Counted from the stretch's first letter, positions 21,600 through 35,629 are shown. The stretch: DNA of 64,000 bases from Lepisosteus oculatus (GCF_040954835.1 NC_090696.1:73221722-73285721); one strand, 5' to 3'. Numbers and translations: made by a program. Notes: a model not told the origin generated them from the letters alone.

Positions 21600-23830
21600 A
21601 GAAAAATAAACGTGTTCTATAAGTTATCACATCGCTGTATTACCCTGTAAGCACAATTTCAGTGTTATTTATAATATGAAACTGAATAATGTAATATGAT
21701 TTCATGTCTGCCATGAAATGAAAATGTTTCAGTCCAGTCATTGGTTTAACAGTTGGATTCAATTAAACCAAGACTATTAAGGTAATTGGAAAAACACCCT
21801 TAACTGTTTCACAGACAGGCTTGTGGTGGCAAAACAAAATCCAACAGGCAAACAAAAAAAACTGATACAGATTTTTACTGTGATCATCTGTAGTTTGAAA
21901 ATAGTTTTGTAAATTGATTTCATAAGAGTCCGAACATGTATTATTTGTTTCTTCCTCAGCAATGAAGTGTTAGTTTTGCAGGCTATTTCCTTATGAAAAA
22001 AAAAAACCACTTTCCTTGACAGAGTCCTGTCTAGGGTCACAGATCTGCCGTAGCTTTTGAACTGTGAACACCTGAAATCATGAACATAAAATTATCAAGG
22101 ACACATTTTTCTATTTTATCAAAAAATTCCTGGTAAGTACCTCCTTATCATTTCCGATCTACACCATATACTGTATTTAACAGAAAACCAGAAGAGGGCA
22201 CTAACAAGTCTCGATTAACGTGTTTAAAATACTGAACCAAAAGCAGCCAGTTTCCCCGTTTTTACAAATGAGTGAAATAATCAGCATGCAAGTCATGAAT
22301 GAGATGACTGCATTGAACTCCTCATTTTTAAAATGTAGTCTTCTCCGTAGGAAAAATAAACAAGCAATTTAAAGGGAAATTATCTCAAACAATAATCAAG
22401 GTTATCTTTTACTGCTTTCATAAAACTTTGCTTCCCACAAACAATTACTTAAGTCAAATCAACAACAATTTAAAGGATAAAAATGGAAGTGCAGCGATAC
22501 TCAGTGATAAACAGGTGTGTTTAATAAGGCCATGACGACGAGGGATTCCTTCATTAAATAGTAAATGCCTGTTGTCTGCTTTTAAGATTCCCTCATTCAT
22601 ACAAGCTCTGCCAGAAAGAAACACAGCTCTGCATCACCATGGACCCTTCAACCATATTGACAGCTGGTATGAAGCACTTTAGTTATGGGCCTCACTCTCT
22701 CTCCGAATGAACTTTGGTCCCCTGCTTTGGAAACAATTCCATTTTTGACTCACTGGATCAGATGATGCTGTCAAAGACTGTACAGGACTTGTCTGTTTAC
22801 ATTTTGAAACACTGGATGTGCCAGGTTTCGCATATTTTGTTGAGAAGTGCCTGCACTTTGGCCTGTATCCATTAAAGCACTTATCTTTTGTATTGTTCAC
22901 TAATGAGTCGATCTTCTGCTTTCTTTGAAGTTATCTTAGAATTTGTCATCTAGAGTTTTTGTGAACCTCCTGAGCAATTAATCTTTCCTGTTGGTATGGA
23001 TATATTAGTTGGTCCATGCTCCTAGATTGAAAAGGGTACTGGTTGTACACGTTTGCATCTAGTTAACAACAGCTAATTGCTCTTCTGAAAAAAGACCAAA
23101 TGTATTTGCTACCTTTGTATAACATTCTTATTCTGAACGTAACTAAACAGCTTGATTTCTTAAATTTGTTTCATACTGTTGAGGCTTACCCATTTGAAAA
23201 AGCATCAAGTAGCCTATATATATTCATATATATTGTTAGAGACTTAATTTAAGTGTGAGGGTTTGAGCTTCATAACATTGCAAAAAAAGCAATTCAACCC
23301 TTACAAAAAAATGAAATAGCACATGAGTGTGGACACATTACGGTATTCTCCAATGCCTAAAATCACTATTTTGCACCGGACTGAGACTAGCCCCTATGGT
23401 TATTAATGAAAGATGCTATGTCCCATAGTGATTAAAGTCATGCTTTTATTGAAGAGTCTCTTTTCTGGTAATTTGATTTTTTTTCCAGCGCTCTAATTTG
23501 AATCAAATATGGACTGCTTCCAAGCTAGCTACCTCGGTAAATGTCAGTGTTATGCAGCTGTATTCTGGTGTGCATTTGAATTTAATTTATGTGCTTTTGT
23601 AGTTTTATAAAACAAAATCTTCAGTCATGGAAAATTGGAACAACGGAAAACTCATCTGGAACATTAAGACAAAATCAAAATGCTGCCAGTACCATACATC
23701 TTGCACCATTTTAAAGATCTGTCTAAACAATAAATATGGAAATAATAAATCCTCACAGTACTCACTGTTTAATTATTCATTTAACATGCACACAATTATG
23801 TATTTACACTATAATATATAGTTGCTGGAC
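21600..23830. other. Gene desert, second part
   Basis: AT-rich, no gene recognised. A CTCF-type motif lies at 22188-22202. Confidence 0.45.
22188..22202 (+). promoter_or_regulatory. CTCF-type motif
   Basis: CCAGAAGAGGGCACT matches 14 of 15 core positions; the mismatch (A for a pyrimidine) is common in known sites. It points toward HAND2. It is not in a recognisable SINE. Confidence 0.5.
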
Positions 23831-23835
23831 CCCTG

Positions 23836-23925
23836 TAATACTAATAATAATTGCTTGCACTTATATAGCACTTTTCTGGACACTCTAATCAAAGCGCTTT
23901 ACAGGTAAAGGGGAGTCCCCAGTAC
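23836..23925 (-). mobile_element. SINE3 tail fragment, minus strand
   Basis: The sequence ttgcttgcacttatatagca, then cttttctggacactc and aaagcgctttacaggtaa, is the reverse complement of the SINE tail. The rest of the element is missing. Confidence 0.75.
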
Positions 23926-23939
23926 CAGTATGCTCAGTA

Positions 23940-24910
23940 CTGTTTGTGACATTGTTCAGTGAAGAGTGAAGTATCCTTATATACCTTTTGTCTTATAAAA
24001 AGGAGTCCAAAAATACTTTTCATATAACACTTTCATCTAAGACTAAAACAGATATTTAGATTTTTTCTCCAAATGCATTAGGACTAAAGACTTGTTTTCT
24101 TCTTTTTTATTCTAATACTAATATTAATACTAATAATAATAAACAGTCAATTCCAGCTGCACATTGGTACTGTTGTTTTGTACAAGGTATATATACATAC
24201 ACCATAATTAAACACCAGTCATTAAAATGATACTTTAACTTATTATTTAAAATGTAAGATTCTGACCTTAAAGATAATTCATGCAACTTTTAATAAAAAA
24301 AAATGAAAGGGACCCAAAAAAGGTGACAATCAAATTTAGATTCAATCCAAGAAAAAAACAACAACATTTGCAGTTCTTTCCATATGAGCTCCAATTCTAT
24401 TAATTGAATCAATTAATTCTACAATTCTTGTTGCCAATGAGGAAACAACGCTTACAAAGGAATACATTCTTACCTGGAAGAAAACTGAATGTAAGAAAAG
24501 AGCTGTGAAAAGCTTGTTTTCAAAGCTGCTGTTGAATGTGGAGGATGGTGAGGACAAAACAGACAGAACCCGAGCACCGGACAGAAGGACAGAACACGTA
24601 CTGTAGTGTAATACAGGACAGCAGCAGACACTCATCCCTGTCACAGCACTTGTGATCCGGGACTACTGCTTGCTTTCATCTTTTTAATCCTCTCTGTAGA
24701 TGTACGTAGATTCTCTGTGAAGATTATTGCTTACAGCCAGCACAAGAAGATCTACTCAGGAGGTCAAAACAAAAGGACCCCAACACATTTTTTAGAACGA
24801 ACTGGATGATTGTGGAATTTTACAGTGTGACAAAACAATGAGCAATTACATGAAATATGAACGGTCTTGTGAATGCAGGCCTGGCCAAAAACCAGCATGA
24901 AGATATTCCA
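23940..24910. other. Gene desert between SINE tail and Tc1 remnant
   Basis: No gene recognised. Holds an imperfect AT-triplet tract near 24110-24145. The terminal repeat of the Tc1-like element was looked for here without success. Confidence 0.4.
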
Positions 24911-24914
24911 TAGG

Positions 24915-25375
24915 ACCAGCAAGTTTAGATTTGCAAAACAATACTTTGATAAACCGCAAGCTTTTTTGACGGCTTTGTTTGGTCCGATGAAACCAAGACA
25001 GTTATTTCTTTTCCATGCAAAGGATTGCAATATGTTTGGAGGATAATGTGCAAAGCCTTTGAAGAAAAAAATGTTTTGTGCCTACTGTCAAGCTAGGAGG
25101 TGATTTCTTCGTGATTTGGTCATGCTTTAGCAGGGCAGGGTTGGGGGATGCATGCTTTGTTGAAGATTACTTAAACACAGACGAATTTCAAAAGAGAAGC
25201 AATCTGCTTCTATGTTGGATATGTGGAATTTCGCATTCCAACATGACAACAGTCCTAAACACATGGCAAAAATAAGTTACATTTTCCAAATAAAACAGCA
25301 AAATGTCTGTTCTTGACTTAAATTTGATTGACACACAACAGAAAGGCCTAAAGAAGGCAGTGGTACAATGTTACC
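24915..25375 (+). mobile_element. Decayed Tc1/mariner-like transposase remnant
   Basis: Translating across frameshifts gives fragments in Tc1 order: KFRFAKQYFDKPQAF (24.92 kb), VWSDETK (24.98), a 'TVKLGGDFFVIWSCFSRAG' block (25.08-25.14), QHDNSPKHMAK (25.24) and VLDLNLID (25.30). These match the C-terminal DDE part of Tc1 transposases. The second catalytic Asp is kept, the final Glu appears as Asp, and several frame breaks make it inactive. The N-terminal half and terminal repeats are not seen. Confidence 0.75.
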
Positions 25376-25449
25376 TGTTGAGTTGGATATACAGGAGGGA
25401 AATAAAACTGGGCACATATTCCATCTACTAGAGACAATCAAATAGGGTC

Positions 25450-28430
25450 TTGAAGGATTCTAAATCAGTATAGTTGGAGGACATAAATTATTGGAAAACA
25501 TGCGCTTTTTCTTTAGCATAGTATAAACGTTTTTTTTCTCAAAATAACCGTTTCAGTCATTATGAACATCTGTGTGTAAAACAACATTTGGGAGCTCAAA
25601 CGTTTTGTAGAGGACGCAAGCATTCGCTATCACAACTGTACAGAGTGAAACAGATAAGCGTCTGGGCTCCTTTTATGAGCGGGGTGAAAAAAATTATAAA
25701 AGACAGCAAACATTTTTTCTACGATGCACACACATTTTGTTAAAATCATGTTAAAAGTGCGTAATGCTATTAATCATTGGTTTCCAAGGATACCGTCAAC
25801 ACAAAAGTGGCCTCATCATTCTCAAAAATGAAACAGTGATGTTAAATTTGTAAGTGCTACAGAATACAGCTGTATATCGAGAGGGTACTTTAAAGTACTT
25901 CTTAACTGTTCTTGGCTGCAGCATAAGCCCCTTAGTTGAAACATTTTTATGTTAACAGCCTAAGCTACTGTTTGTATACAAATTGTTACATTCTGTTTTT
26001 CAAATACAATGTCAGTGAAAAATATAACGGCTAAAGTGTTTTAATTATAGCGTCCTACTATATTAATCTTTTTTTTTTAATTAAAACAAAAGTAACTACT
26101 CAGCAAGATATAATAATACATTTATTTTATTTTCTCCCTGGTGCTTGAGAAAAGTATTCTGTGTTCAAGTACTCTGGTATAACTACAGTACATTTAATAA
26201 AAGGTTGTCCAGCAGAAAATATTTTTCTTAGCATCAAACTGAAGCACTCGACTTCAAAACAACACTTTGATAAACTTTGAACGTATCAGAACTGTGAATG
26301 ACAAATCGATTATATGTGTAATCTCAGAACCTGCCAAGGATGGTTGTCTGCAGTTTGCATAAACCTTTAGGAAAACTTGATTAAAATCCACAGGAGGTGC
26401 AGTTTACAAGTTAAGCTTTGCACTATACTTCCTCTCATTATTTCATTTTGTTCTGCTGAGTAGTACAAAAGAGTGTTCCTGAAGAAAATATGGTATGTTT
26501 TTAAGCAAAAAAAAAAATTAAGAAAAACGAATTTGTTAACAGGTTTGATTATTGTAACGCGTAAGGCTAACATTAAAAGGCTCAGAGACAACTTGCAATA
26601 TGAACTTTACGATCCACTGAGAGTGATGTTCAAATCACAGATAAACAGATAAATCCATTGGATGGGTAGATACACAGATTTTATCAAGAAACCACATTTT
26701 CTATAACAAATCATATGGATAGAAACATACATCTAGAAATCTAGGAGAAATATAAGGAATTAGAGAATTAGGTAAATGATAAACTAGAAATGGTTAGTTC
26801 ACAACCTCAAGAGCTTCATATTGATAAGTGTTACAATCACATTCTTCCAAAATATTATACTGCATAAACTCCTTCCACTGGGACAAAATCAATCTCAAAA
26901 TCATTTTTTTTATTTTAAATAGCAGCTATAAACCTTAAAGTATTGAGAAATAGCTTAGTCATTGTTAAGCAACTAGTTTCAGAAGAAATTCTAGCTGTTT
27001 CTCACAGAAGTCTTAACAGCTAAGTAAGGACACACTAATGTAAACTATAAACTAACTACCACGAAATAACATGTGTATCATATGAATATCAAATATTAAA
27101 ATACAGAGGGTAAAATCCTACCATCAGTACTTCTAATATCAGGAAAGTTGCGGACTCTATTGTTAAACCTATTTGGAAAGACCCAGAAACCTGTTCCATT
27201 AGTTCCATCAGTCAGCAGAAGTTTCATCACAAGTGATAGTCCAATTAATATGCTGAAAGAGCAGGACGAAAACAACCACTTGCAACATCACCACAAGAAT
27301 GTCCTCATTGTAGTCCTCTAGTGCACACTTTACAAGCGGCTGTTTGTACCCTTCTGGTCAACAGCTCTGTCGGTCCCCTGAAGGTACAGGTACTGTGCTT
27401 TATGTGCAAGGCTTACCAGTATAGTACACATAAAGACAGTACATTAAGTGCAGCTCTAGATGTTTTGTTACTAAATTTGAATTTGAAAACTTTTTACTTT
27501 TCAGTGTGGAATTAATCTCTACTTGTTCCTACAGAACTCACATGCAGACAATTTTCTCCACTCTAAGATCTTATTTTCATCCTCCCTTAGAGTTTATCGA
27601 TGAAAAACTATGGAATGTTGTTCCAAGAACTCTATTGTCTGGTTGACATTATACTTTCTCAGTATCAATGTAACCCCGTACGGACTTGGTAATTTCCATA
27701 TCATGGCTTTACGAAGGCCAAAACATTTTTGTGAAATGTTCCGTCATCCTCTTCATGTTCCAAATACATTATCACTGCATTCACTGCGTGCTTGAGCTCA
27801 TTGTTATGTTGAAAGTTGAATCCCAACCCAATGAAACGTGATCCTGAGGAAATAGGCACACTTGATCAGAATTTGCCTGTATCTTCTGGCAACTGCCTGT
27901 CAACACTGGCTGAAATACAGCTCCCTATTTGTATTTATTGACCCACATACATTATTGTGGCAGTTGTACACTAATTGCTCCTCTGTCCACTTTCACATAA
28001 CAGCTGTGGTTAAGCCAAACTGCTTAAACCTATATATAAATAGCACTTTTTTCCAGGTTTGATCATCCACTTGTTTAATTTCTGTATTCATATCAGTTTT
28101 GTTGTTGTGATGCCTCTTATTAATGAAGATTTCAAAGCTCCTACACTCCTATTGTAACCATTTTGGACTAACGGATATCTTACCGTTCTATATGTTACCT
28201 TAATATCTGAACTTGCAAAAATGTTTTTTTATTAGACTGTCACCTGTCAAACAGAATGTAGTCTGAGCAACTTTAGATCACTGGTGGGTAGTTCGTTTTC
28301 CTTAACTGTTCCAATTGTCAACAGATCAAGTTTTGTGACACCTCTTTTGGGCCTTGTCTTTAACACTGAGTGAAATGTGAAGACGTGCTACAATCTGCAG
28401 TCTCACAACTCTGGGGGAAAATTCAATAGT
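25450..28430. other. Gene desert, third part
   Basis: AT-rich unique sequence. Short frames at 27321-27515, 27610-27795 and 27862-28062 have no family resemblance and no splice or codon evidence. Confidence 0.45.
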
Positions 28431-28439
28431 TTTAAGACT

Positions 28440-28610
28440 GGCATGTCCTACAACCCAGGGCCCCTGGTCAAAGGGACATTGGTTTGGAAATCCTGGGCCA
28501 GAGGGCATAGTGCTACCCACTGTACAATGGCAACCTGTTTTTTTCCTGGGAAATGTCCCATCCCAGTACTGACTTCATCCTGCCTTGCTTAGCTTCTGAG
28601 ATCTTAGATT
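28440..28610 (-). mobile_element. 5S-rRNA-like fragment, antisense (SINE or 5S pseudogene)
   Basis: 28557-28606 on the minus strand reads ctaagatctcagaagctaag, then 'caagg' and cagtactgggatgggac, the internal promoter region of 5S rRNA with changes. The flank on its 3' side on that strand (gtagcactatgccctctggc...) differs from the SINE family above. It may be another SINE3 subfamily or a 5S retropseudogene. Confidence 0.5.
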
Positions 28611-29522
28611 CTGATGTCTAAACTCATTTCTAAATGAGATCAGCCTCCAAGGTGACAATACTGCCATCACAAGTGCTCAGTGTTTGCTACTGTGTTCATG
28701 CAGTCTGCAGCCAGGTGGTCCTTGACTGACATTTTAATTTTACTCTTTTAGCTCCTTAACCCCCTACCCTGGGGCAACACAAAATCATTTCCAACTCCTG
28801 TCACAAGAGGCTCAACAGTGAGAGTGAAAGTGGACAAAATGTTTATAAGTTTAAAAAAGTAAGCAAATGTAGCAGGTAACGCTTATTATGAGCAAACAAA
28901 GCCAAGATGTTGGACATGGAGCGCTGTTTGTCCACAGAATGGATTGAATGAGCTGTCACACCCCCACTTCCCCATCCTTTCCATACTTTTCACATGGGTA
29001 ACATTCGTTAAGTCATTAGGAAACGGCTTCACATCAACTGTTTAGCTTTGTGGATACTTTTATTCATTATCACAACAAATTGGGTTGGAACACCTTTCAG
29101 CAAACACTGCGCGCCCTATGCCTGTAACAAGTTCTTAATGGGAAAATGTTTAAATTGTAATGTCTTATGCACCACCCTAATCTTCAAACTATTTTCTAAC
29201 AAGCTTCCGTAATTCAGTGGTAGATAAACAGATCAGATGTATTATGTTTAGAACGTGTTACATATACGTATAAAGTAAACCCTGCTGCATTGTTTTATTG
29301 TAAAGTCCAAAGACTCACTGGCAGCGTTTATATTGCAACGTGTATGTGAACATGATCAAAACCATTCTTTGTTCGGTAATTAAAAGCAGTGGGGTGTGTT
29401 GCTGCGTGCTGGAACTTCGGGGTACCTGGCGTCGAGCCCACCCTGCAAGAGTATAAGTCAATGTCATAGCCTTTGTGCTTAATAAATAGCCTTGTGAAAA
29501 ATACAAAGTATTTGGTATTCTT

Positions 29523-29523
<1 letters not shown>

Positions 29524-29566
<43 letters not shown>

Positions 29567-29568
29567 CA
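29524..29568. repeat. (AATC)n microsatellite
   Basis: About eleven tandem ATCA/AATC tetranucleotides. Confidence 0.95.
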
Positions 29569-30118
29569 AGAGTACAATTTCAGATACTTTACATTTTCCA
29601 GTAGCCTACTTTTGCTGATTTAAAGCAGCCTATATTTTGAGTTTAGGGAGACTTCGACCTGAAAAGAATTCCCATTTCAAATCATAAAGCATTTTTTTTT
29701 AAATCCTGTCTGAACCACTGATAAATTGTAGTCCTGTGTGACAAAAGAAGTAACGTCTGTCAGTGAACGTTAGAAGCAATGGGAAGAATCACATCACACC
29801 TTCACTGAAAAACACTGACGAAGACTGGCGAATACGTCGTGCAATTTATTGAAATGTTTAAAACTAATCTAAAAATCTGGTAATACAGGATGATCTGGTC
29901 TAATAAAAGGAAACAGGCTACGCAAGTCATACAAAATATTTAAATACCCTCGTTTGACACAAGATTATAAAGAATGATGTGATTTTCCATAAATAATGTG
30001 ATCTTTATTTGATGTGTAAGAAATCTATTACCACCCAAACATTTCGTAAGGAAACGTGGTTGCTCCTTGGCTGTTAATATACCTTCTTTTACATGTTAAA
30101 ATGGTTCTACTTCATTCC

Positions 30119-30182
<64 letters not shown>
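30119..30182. repeat. (AAT)n microsatellite
   Basis: About 21 uninterrupted AAT triplets, the longest such array in the window. Confidence 0.95.
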
Positions 30183-30183
<1 letters not shown>

Positions 30184-30189
30184 TTATGT

Positions 30190-33070
30190 TAAAATAACCA
30201 AATTCTATAGCGTAAATATCGTCTGTTTTATTGTTGTTAATACTGTTGAGAAGGAAAAATGGGTATTAATTTAGGATTGTGCGGACACTAGGTTAATTAA
30301 CAAACCCATCGAACTCTTATAATAAGGTGCTCACTGGTGGAAATATGCTTTATTCTGCATGCATTGTCGGGTGAAAGGTCAATAACAAATTTCAGGATTA
30401 AATTTCTGTTTACAGTATACAGATAAATTCAGTTCAGGCTTGAATTATTTTTAGTCTTCATAGGATAATAAAAGTTAACCTAGAAATGTACTTTCTGTTT
30501 AAATCCATTAATTGAATTACATTGACGTGAAAAGTCCGTTTCATTTTTGAAAGATGTTTCGGAGGAATCAAACTGGCGAAAGCGACAAATTATTAAAATA
30601 TGTTTTGTTAATAATAACTAGTTATTCAATCATTGTACGATGTTGTTTGTAAAGGATCACAAAACAGTTTTGGACGTTTGTCTTTTTTCCGTCAAAATCT
30701 CAGGTGTTTATATTCTTCGAATACAATTTTTGAAAATAATTTGATGGTTGCCCCTTGTTTCATATAAAAATTAATATCAAATTACAATAAAGTCCCTTAA
30801 TAAAAAACTGAATCTTGTTTTCTGGAGGATTTGTGAAAATTCTACGAGTTTTATAATGCGACATATCTGCATTGGTTTAGCCTATATTGATAATAACTGT
30901 AAATATCCAATGATCTACCTCGAACTGCAAATAAGACAAGTACTACCGACATTCAGTACTGGAACCTCAATATTTTCAAAATGTTATGTCTTAGAATAAA
31001 ACACAGGGGTTAAATACCCTGACACGTAAGCAATCTGTAGACCATCTGTGTACCACATTTTTAACAGTATATTCTTTTGATGTCTTCATTTGTTTACTGA
31101 TGTGTGCCTTTACTGCAATTTGGCGTAGGCCTATTATTTTTTAATCTCCAAGGAGTTTTTGGTTTGGACCGTTTTTAACCCAAAAACTGTGAGCTGAAAT
31201 ATCACGTACACCCTCTGGGGCAACACTGCGTGTTGTAATTTTATTCCTCTGCTAAAATGGTCGGATTTTTACATTCAAACTGAACCGGGCTTATTTGGCT
31301 TATTTCATCAGGACTTCTTAAAATCAAGAGAACATTATACTCTATGTCTTATGTTTGAATGACATTCCGAAATGAAATACCACCAACATAAAACAAAAGC
31401 AATGCGCAAACGTTTTAGCGGACATTAAACTTTATACAGTAACCTGCAGGTACTACTGGGCAATAATTGTGAAATTTACCTGTCAGTTATCCTTCTGCAG
31501 ACAGCTATCTTTAACTATACGACGTTATCGAGCAATCATTTGACGAATTAGTGAGTAGCAGAGCCACACTGACCGAATTTTATTATCAATACCAAATCAT
31601 GCCACTGACCGAGCAAATTGTAGATGAAGGATGAAAAATGAAATGTAAAATCATAAGGTTTAAAAGTACAGTTTCATCTTTTGATACTTTTTGATTTGTA
31701 TTTATTTGATATTTAAATATAGTTGAAAAACTCACTGCTCAAACCAAGATGTATCTTAACCTCGCGAAGATGATGCATTTGACGGTTTTACCCATGATTA
31801 TTTTTATATTGCCTGCATTCTTGTAAAAAAATAGGACCTTGGAGATCACATTCCGAGGAATCAAATCAAAAAGCGTTTTTAATGTGCGTCCTTTTACCTG
31901 CGTTTGAAATTACTCATTGAACAGTTTAGTAATGTGATTTCTAAAGATCTTTCCAGTAAATTTATAATTAACCAGAATGTATTATTCCAGAACCATGGGT
32001 CGGTTAGAAACCCTATTAACAGAGCTTGGACAAATGTGTATTTCATATGATGTAAATGTGTTTGTAGTCTTTTAGTCCAACCGGAGGACGGCGGAATTCT
32101 GGTAATTCGTAAACGCTCGTAGGAAAGTCAAAAAGAAACCTTTCTACAAAACAATCCTGCGTAATCTGCAGGGCACCGAACCAATTTTTACGGTCTGAAT
32201 TTTTAATCTCTTGTATAAAAGACAAGAGGTCTGTTGTCACAATTTTCTAAAGTCAAACTAAAAGTCAAACCGTTCATTTTCTAATAGCAAGACTTCCGTG
32301 TCAAATACTGTAAAACCTCACACACAAATAAAAAAGTGTAAACACAATTACACTGTAGTTTCAGTTTTGTATTTGGGGAAAAAAAACATGTATGAGAAAT
32401 GCACATCTTGCACAACACTAGTGTGTTTTGTGATTTTAAACATGAAAGGTAAGTATTATTGCTGGAATAACACGATAGCACAAATGGGTATCTGCGATTG
32501 TTACACTGAGCTTTATGAAATGACTGGATTTGTTCGGCTCCCTTGATGTGAAATTCCAACGCATTTCAACATAGACACATCACAATTCTAATCTCGCAAA
32601 TTCCTAAAATCATCTTGAGAAGGTAAAAAAAAACAGAAACATTTTCATTATAATTGATATACAGTAATGAAGTTTCAGTGACGGACTATATTGCCACGGA
32701 GCCCTGTTACACTTTCTAAAACAAACGATTACCAATGCAACCACTGGTACTAGGTAAACACGTAACTGTAGAAAGATCACGTGTATCATTGTCCCTCTTG
32801 GTCATAAAGGACAATATCAGATTTCATCACAACCTCTGTAGTACAGAACAATATCTGAATAGAAAGCATGACAGGGAAAAGGCAATGGAAGCTGTCAGGT
32901 CAATTTCTCAGGTGTTATTAACAAAACCATAGTTCAATGCAGCGTTGCTACTGTACGGAAGGAATTGTGTTCACCCTCTCTTCAATGAGTTAATTCTTTA
33001 GAGGGGCACTTCCATTGGTGAAGATGAATGAATGTTCAACAAGCCTATAAGAGCTACCACTGCCACATTG
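30190..33070. other. Gene desert, fourth part
   Basis: AT-rich unique sequence with no dispersed repeat recognised. Overlapping frames on both strands near 32281-32559 have no recognisable protein character. Confidence 0.45.
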
Positions 33071-33077
33071 AATTTTG

Positions 33078-33194
33078 CTTAATCATCCAGGTGGATGCTG
33101 CACACTGGTGGTGGTGGAGGGGAGTCCCCATTACCTTTGAGTGGAGTGTCCAGAAAAGCGCTATATAAGTGTAAGCAATTATTATTATTATTAA
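33078..33194 (+). mobile_element. SINE3 tail fragment, plus strand
   Basis: The sequence atcatccaggtggatgctgc, then tggtggtggtggaggggagt and agcgctatataagtgtaagc with an ATT tail. It is 5'-truncated and internally short of the taaagcgct words present in other copies. Confidence 0.8.
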
Positions 33195-33199
33195 TACAG

Positions 33200-35620
33200 C
33201 CCATTGACTTCTAACATTAATGGAGATTGGGAGAGCCGTACTTAAGCGCTGTAAAAGAGGAGGCACTTGGGTTCAGAGGTGGAAAAGAGGAGCACAAGGT
33301 TTAAGGGGATAGGGGATTGTGTATTTCAGAACAGATAGCCAATAAGTGCTTGGAAACTAACACTGCCTTGGGACAATATTGGCATGGCTGTTCTAAGACT
33401 TTGATAGTTTTGTCGGATACTGGGGCCACATTTATAAAACCATTTCACTGCACTACTTATTGCCACTCGTTTTTTAAATGCATGCTCCCCGTCTTTCAAA
33501 CTAAAAGTAAGAAAAACGTACATATATTTTAGCAACTCTTAAATTCATATCCTGAAATATTTGTGTAATTCCCCGACCTTTCCTGTGTTGTTCTCTCATA
33601 AAGAAAAAAACAGGTGTGAGCTCAGCAGAATGGCGAATATGGCTTGTAATATGGTATGTTACCATATTATACCATTTTGAAATGGTACAGGCAGAGTTCA
33701 AAACTAAGGCTTACAATTTCGGCAAAGAAATTCGAGAGATCTGAAGACACAGAATGGGTAACGCTAAAAGTAAATGAAAACCCAGAAATCAGTGGCCCCA
33801 AGTGTTTTAATAAAACGGAAAAAAAAACAACAAGATTACAGAAAACATTTTGGAAAACGATTAAAAAGAACAGAAAACAGTTAAAGGAAAGGCATACAAA
33901 CACACTTAAAATAATCTAAGACTGGAAAAGAGAAAAGAAAATGGAAAGGGAAAGTAAAATTAAGTGATTTTATTTGTATTATAACAGAAGAGGACAGAAA
34001 CTGATGCAAACTTCTGTCTCAGAGCTAATAACTGAGAACTCTGAGAAGGTGTAAAGGGAATACCTAATGTGTTAAAGTAAAATTTAATGGGAAGTGAAGT
34101 TTAATCTGCTAACAGAAAGCACTTTTTCCCCACAGTGGGTCTGGGGTATCCAGAACAAACTGCCCAGCTTTGTTGTATGATTTAGCAGAAAGAGAACCCG
34201 TTCATGAGCCAAATGTATTTTCAATCTGGTTTGAGAAACAGTTTTGAAGTCCTAGTGCTCTGCCTAGAAAAATATGTGGTAGTTATAGACTTTGGAAAAT
34301 GAAAACATGCCCACACTACCTTTATCATGCACATAAACACATTGACTATTAAAATATGACCATAAAGGGAATCGCGATTGTCTCCATCTATAGATGATTG
34401 TTGCTGTGTATTGCAGGGGTGGGAGTGTCCAAGCCTGCCAGGTTTTTCGGGGTTTTCCAAAAACAGTGGCCCCTGTGGTTTGTTGGGCGTTTGGGAACCT
34501 GCAGTGTTGTTAACAAGAACTGCATCAGTCCTCTTTTGAAAGCCCCAGCTGTGCTGCTGGTGATGAGAACATGCCGCTTGAAAACGAGAGCATGAATTTC
34601 AGAAGAGCACACATGCGAGGAATGAAAAAAAAAGTACTTTATTTTCTTCTGTGTTGGTGTCAGAGTAGAAGCTACAGTATGTTTTGAACACATTGAGAAA
34701 TCGTGATTTCAGATGGAACAGATAAAACACAAAGTATTCAAATAATTTTTGTGTTTTGTTAATATCAATCAACTCTATGAAATAAATAATCACCTGAAAT
34801 GACTAAAGTATTTTCCTCATACCTTTGCCTCCAAAATCTAATGAAGATAACAATATTTAAAAACATATTTTACACTGGATATCATATATTATTTTGTAAT
34901 TTTCACTTTTTAACATTTTAAACAATGTTGGTCATCAGCACTGATGCTGTGCGATTGGCTGTGTTTCTAGTAACATTTCTCTTTATCACTAAGTACATGG
35001 AAACATATTGACACTATAGGAACATCGTGTATGCACTTGATCACTAGTAACAAGTTTGACAAAGAATGTATCATGCATTTAAATAACTTGCACATCTTTG
35101 AAATGCACAGGGCTACCCCCACCTCATCCCCGCTGGGCAGTCCACAAGCAGCAACATTGGTTCACGTTTTATTAAAACCTGACACAGCTGGATAAGAGGG
35201 CATTTTCTCTAGTGCTGCCACTTATGCATCTGTTAAACTGATAATCCCGTGACACTTTACAGTTGTTTTCAGCTCCACCGGGATCTTAATAGACATGCCC
35301 TATTTCCATGATCTGTTCCAAACTGACATTTATTGAGGCCCTTGCAGTGCTTTTATCTAAAGCCAGAAATGTATTTCCATCTGAACAACAACACTATTTT
35401 GTTTTAGCATGGCTTTGCTCTGTGGTCATGGTATCATGTAAGTGAATTGTAGCATTTGTTTTGCTGTGCAGTTTTTTTTACATTGTTATTTTTCACAAGC
35501 ATATGAATGAACAAGCATTTCTTTGGGTCCCCCTGCAAATGTGCTGCCACATCAGATTGAAACTGGATATTCTGTCCGTCTTTGGAAACTGCTTCCTTAG
35601 GGAGTCCACAGTGGACCAGA
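33200..35620. other. Gene desert, fifth part
   Basis: No gene recognised. A short hairpin (TAATATGGTA and its complement around TGT) lies at 33647-33669. 34120-34210 (agaacaaactgcccagcttt) resembles the LINE-like tail family at 9.4-9.9 kb, weakly. Confidence 0.4.
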
Positions 35621-35629
35621 GCCTGACCC

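Noticed and set aside
29524-29568. Regular short repeats, considered as a CRISPR-like array
   Set aside because: It is a plain tetranucleotide microsatellite without spacers, in a vertebrate genome.
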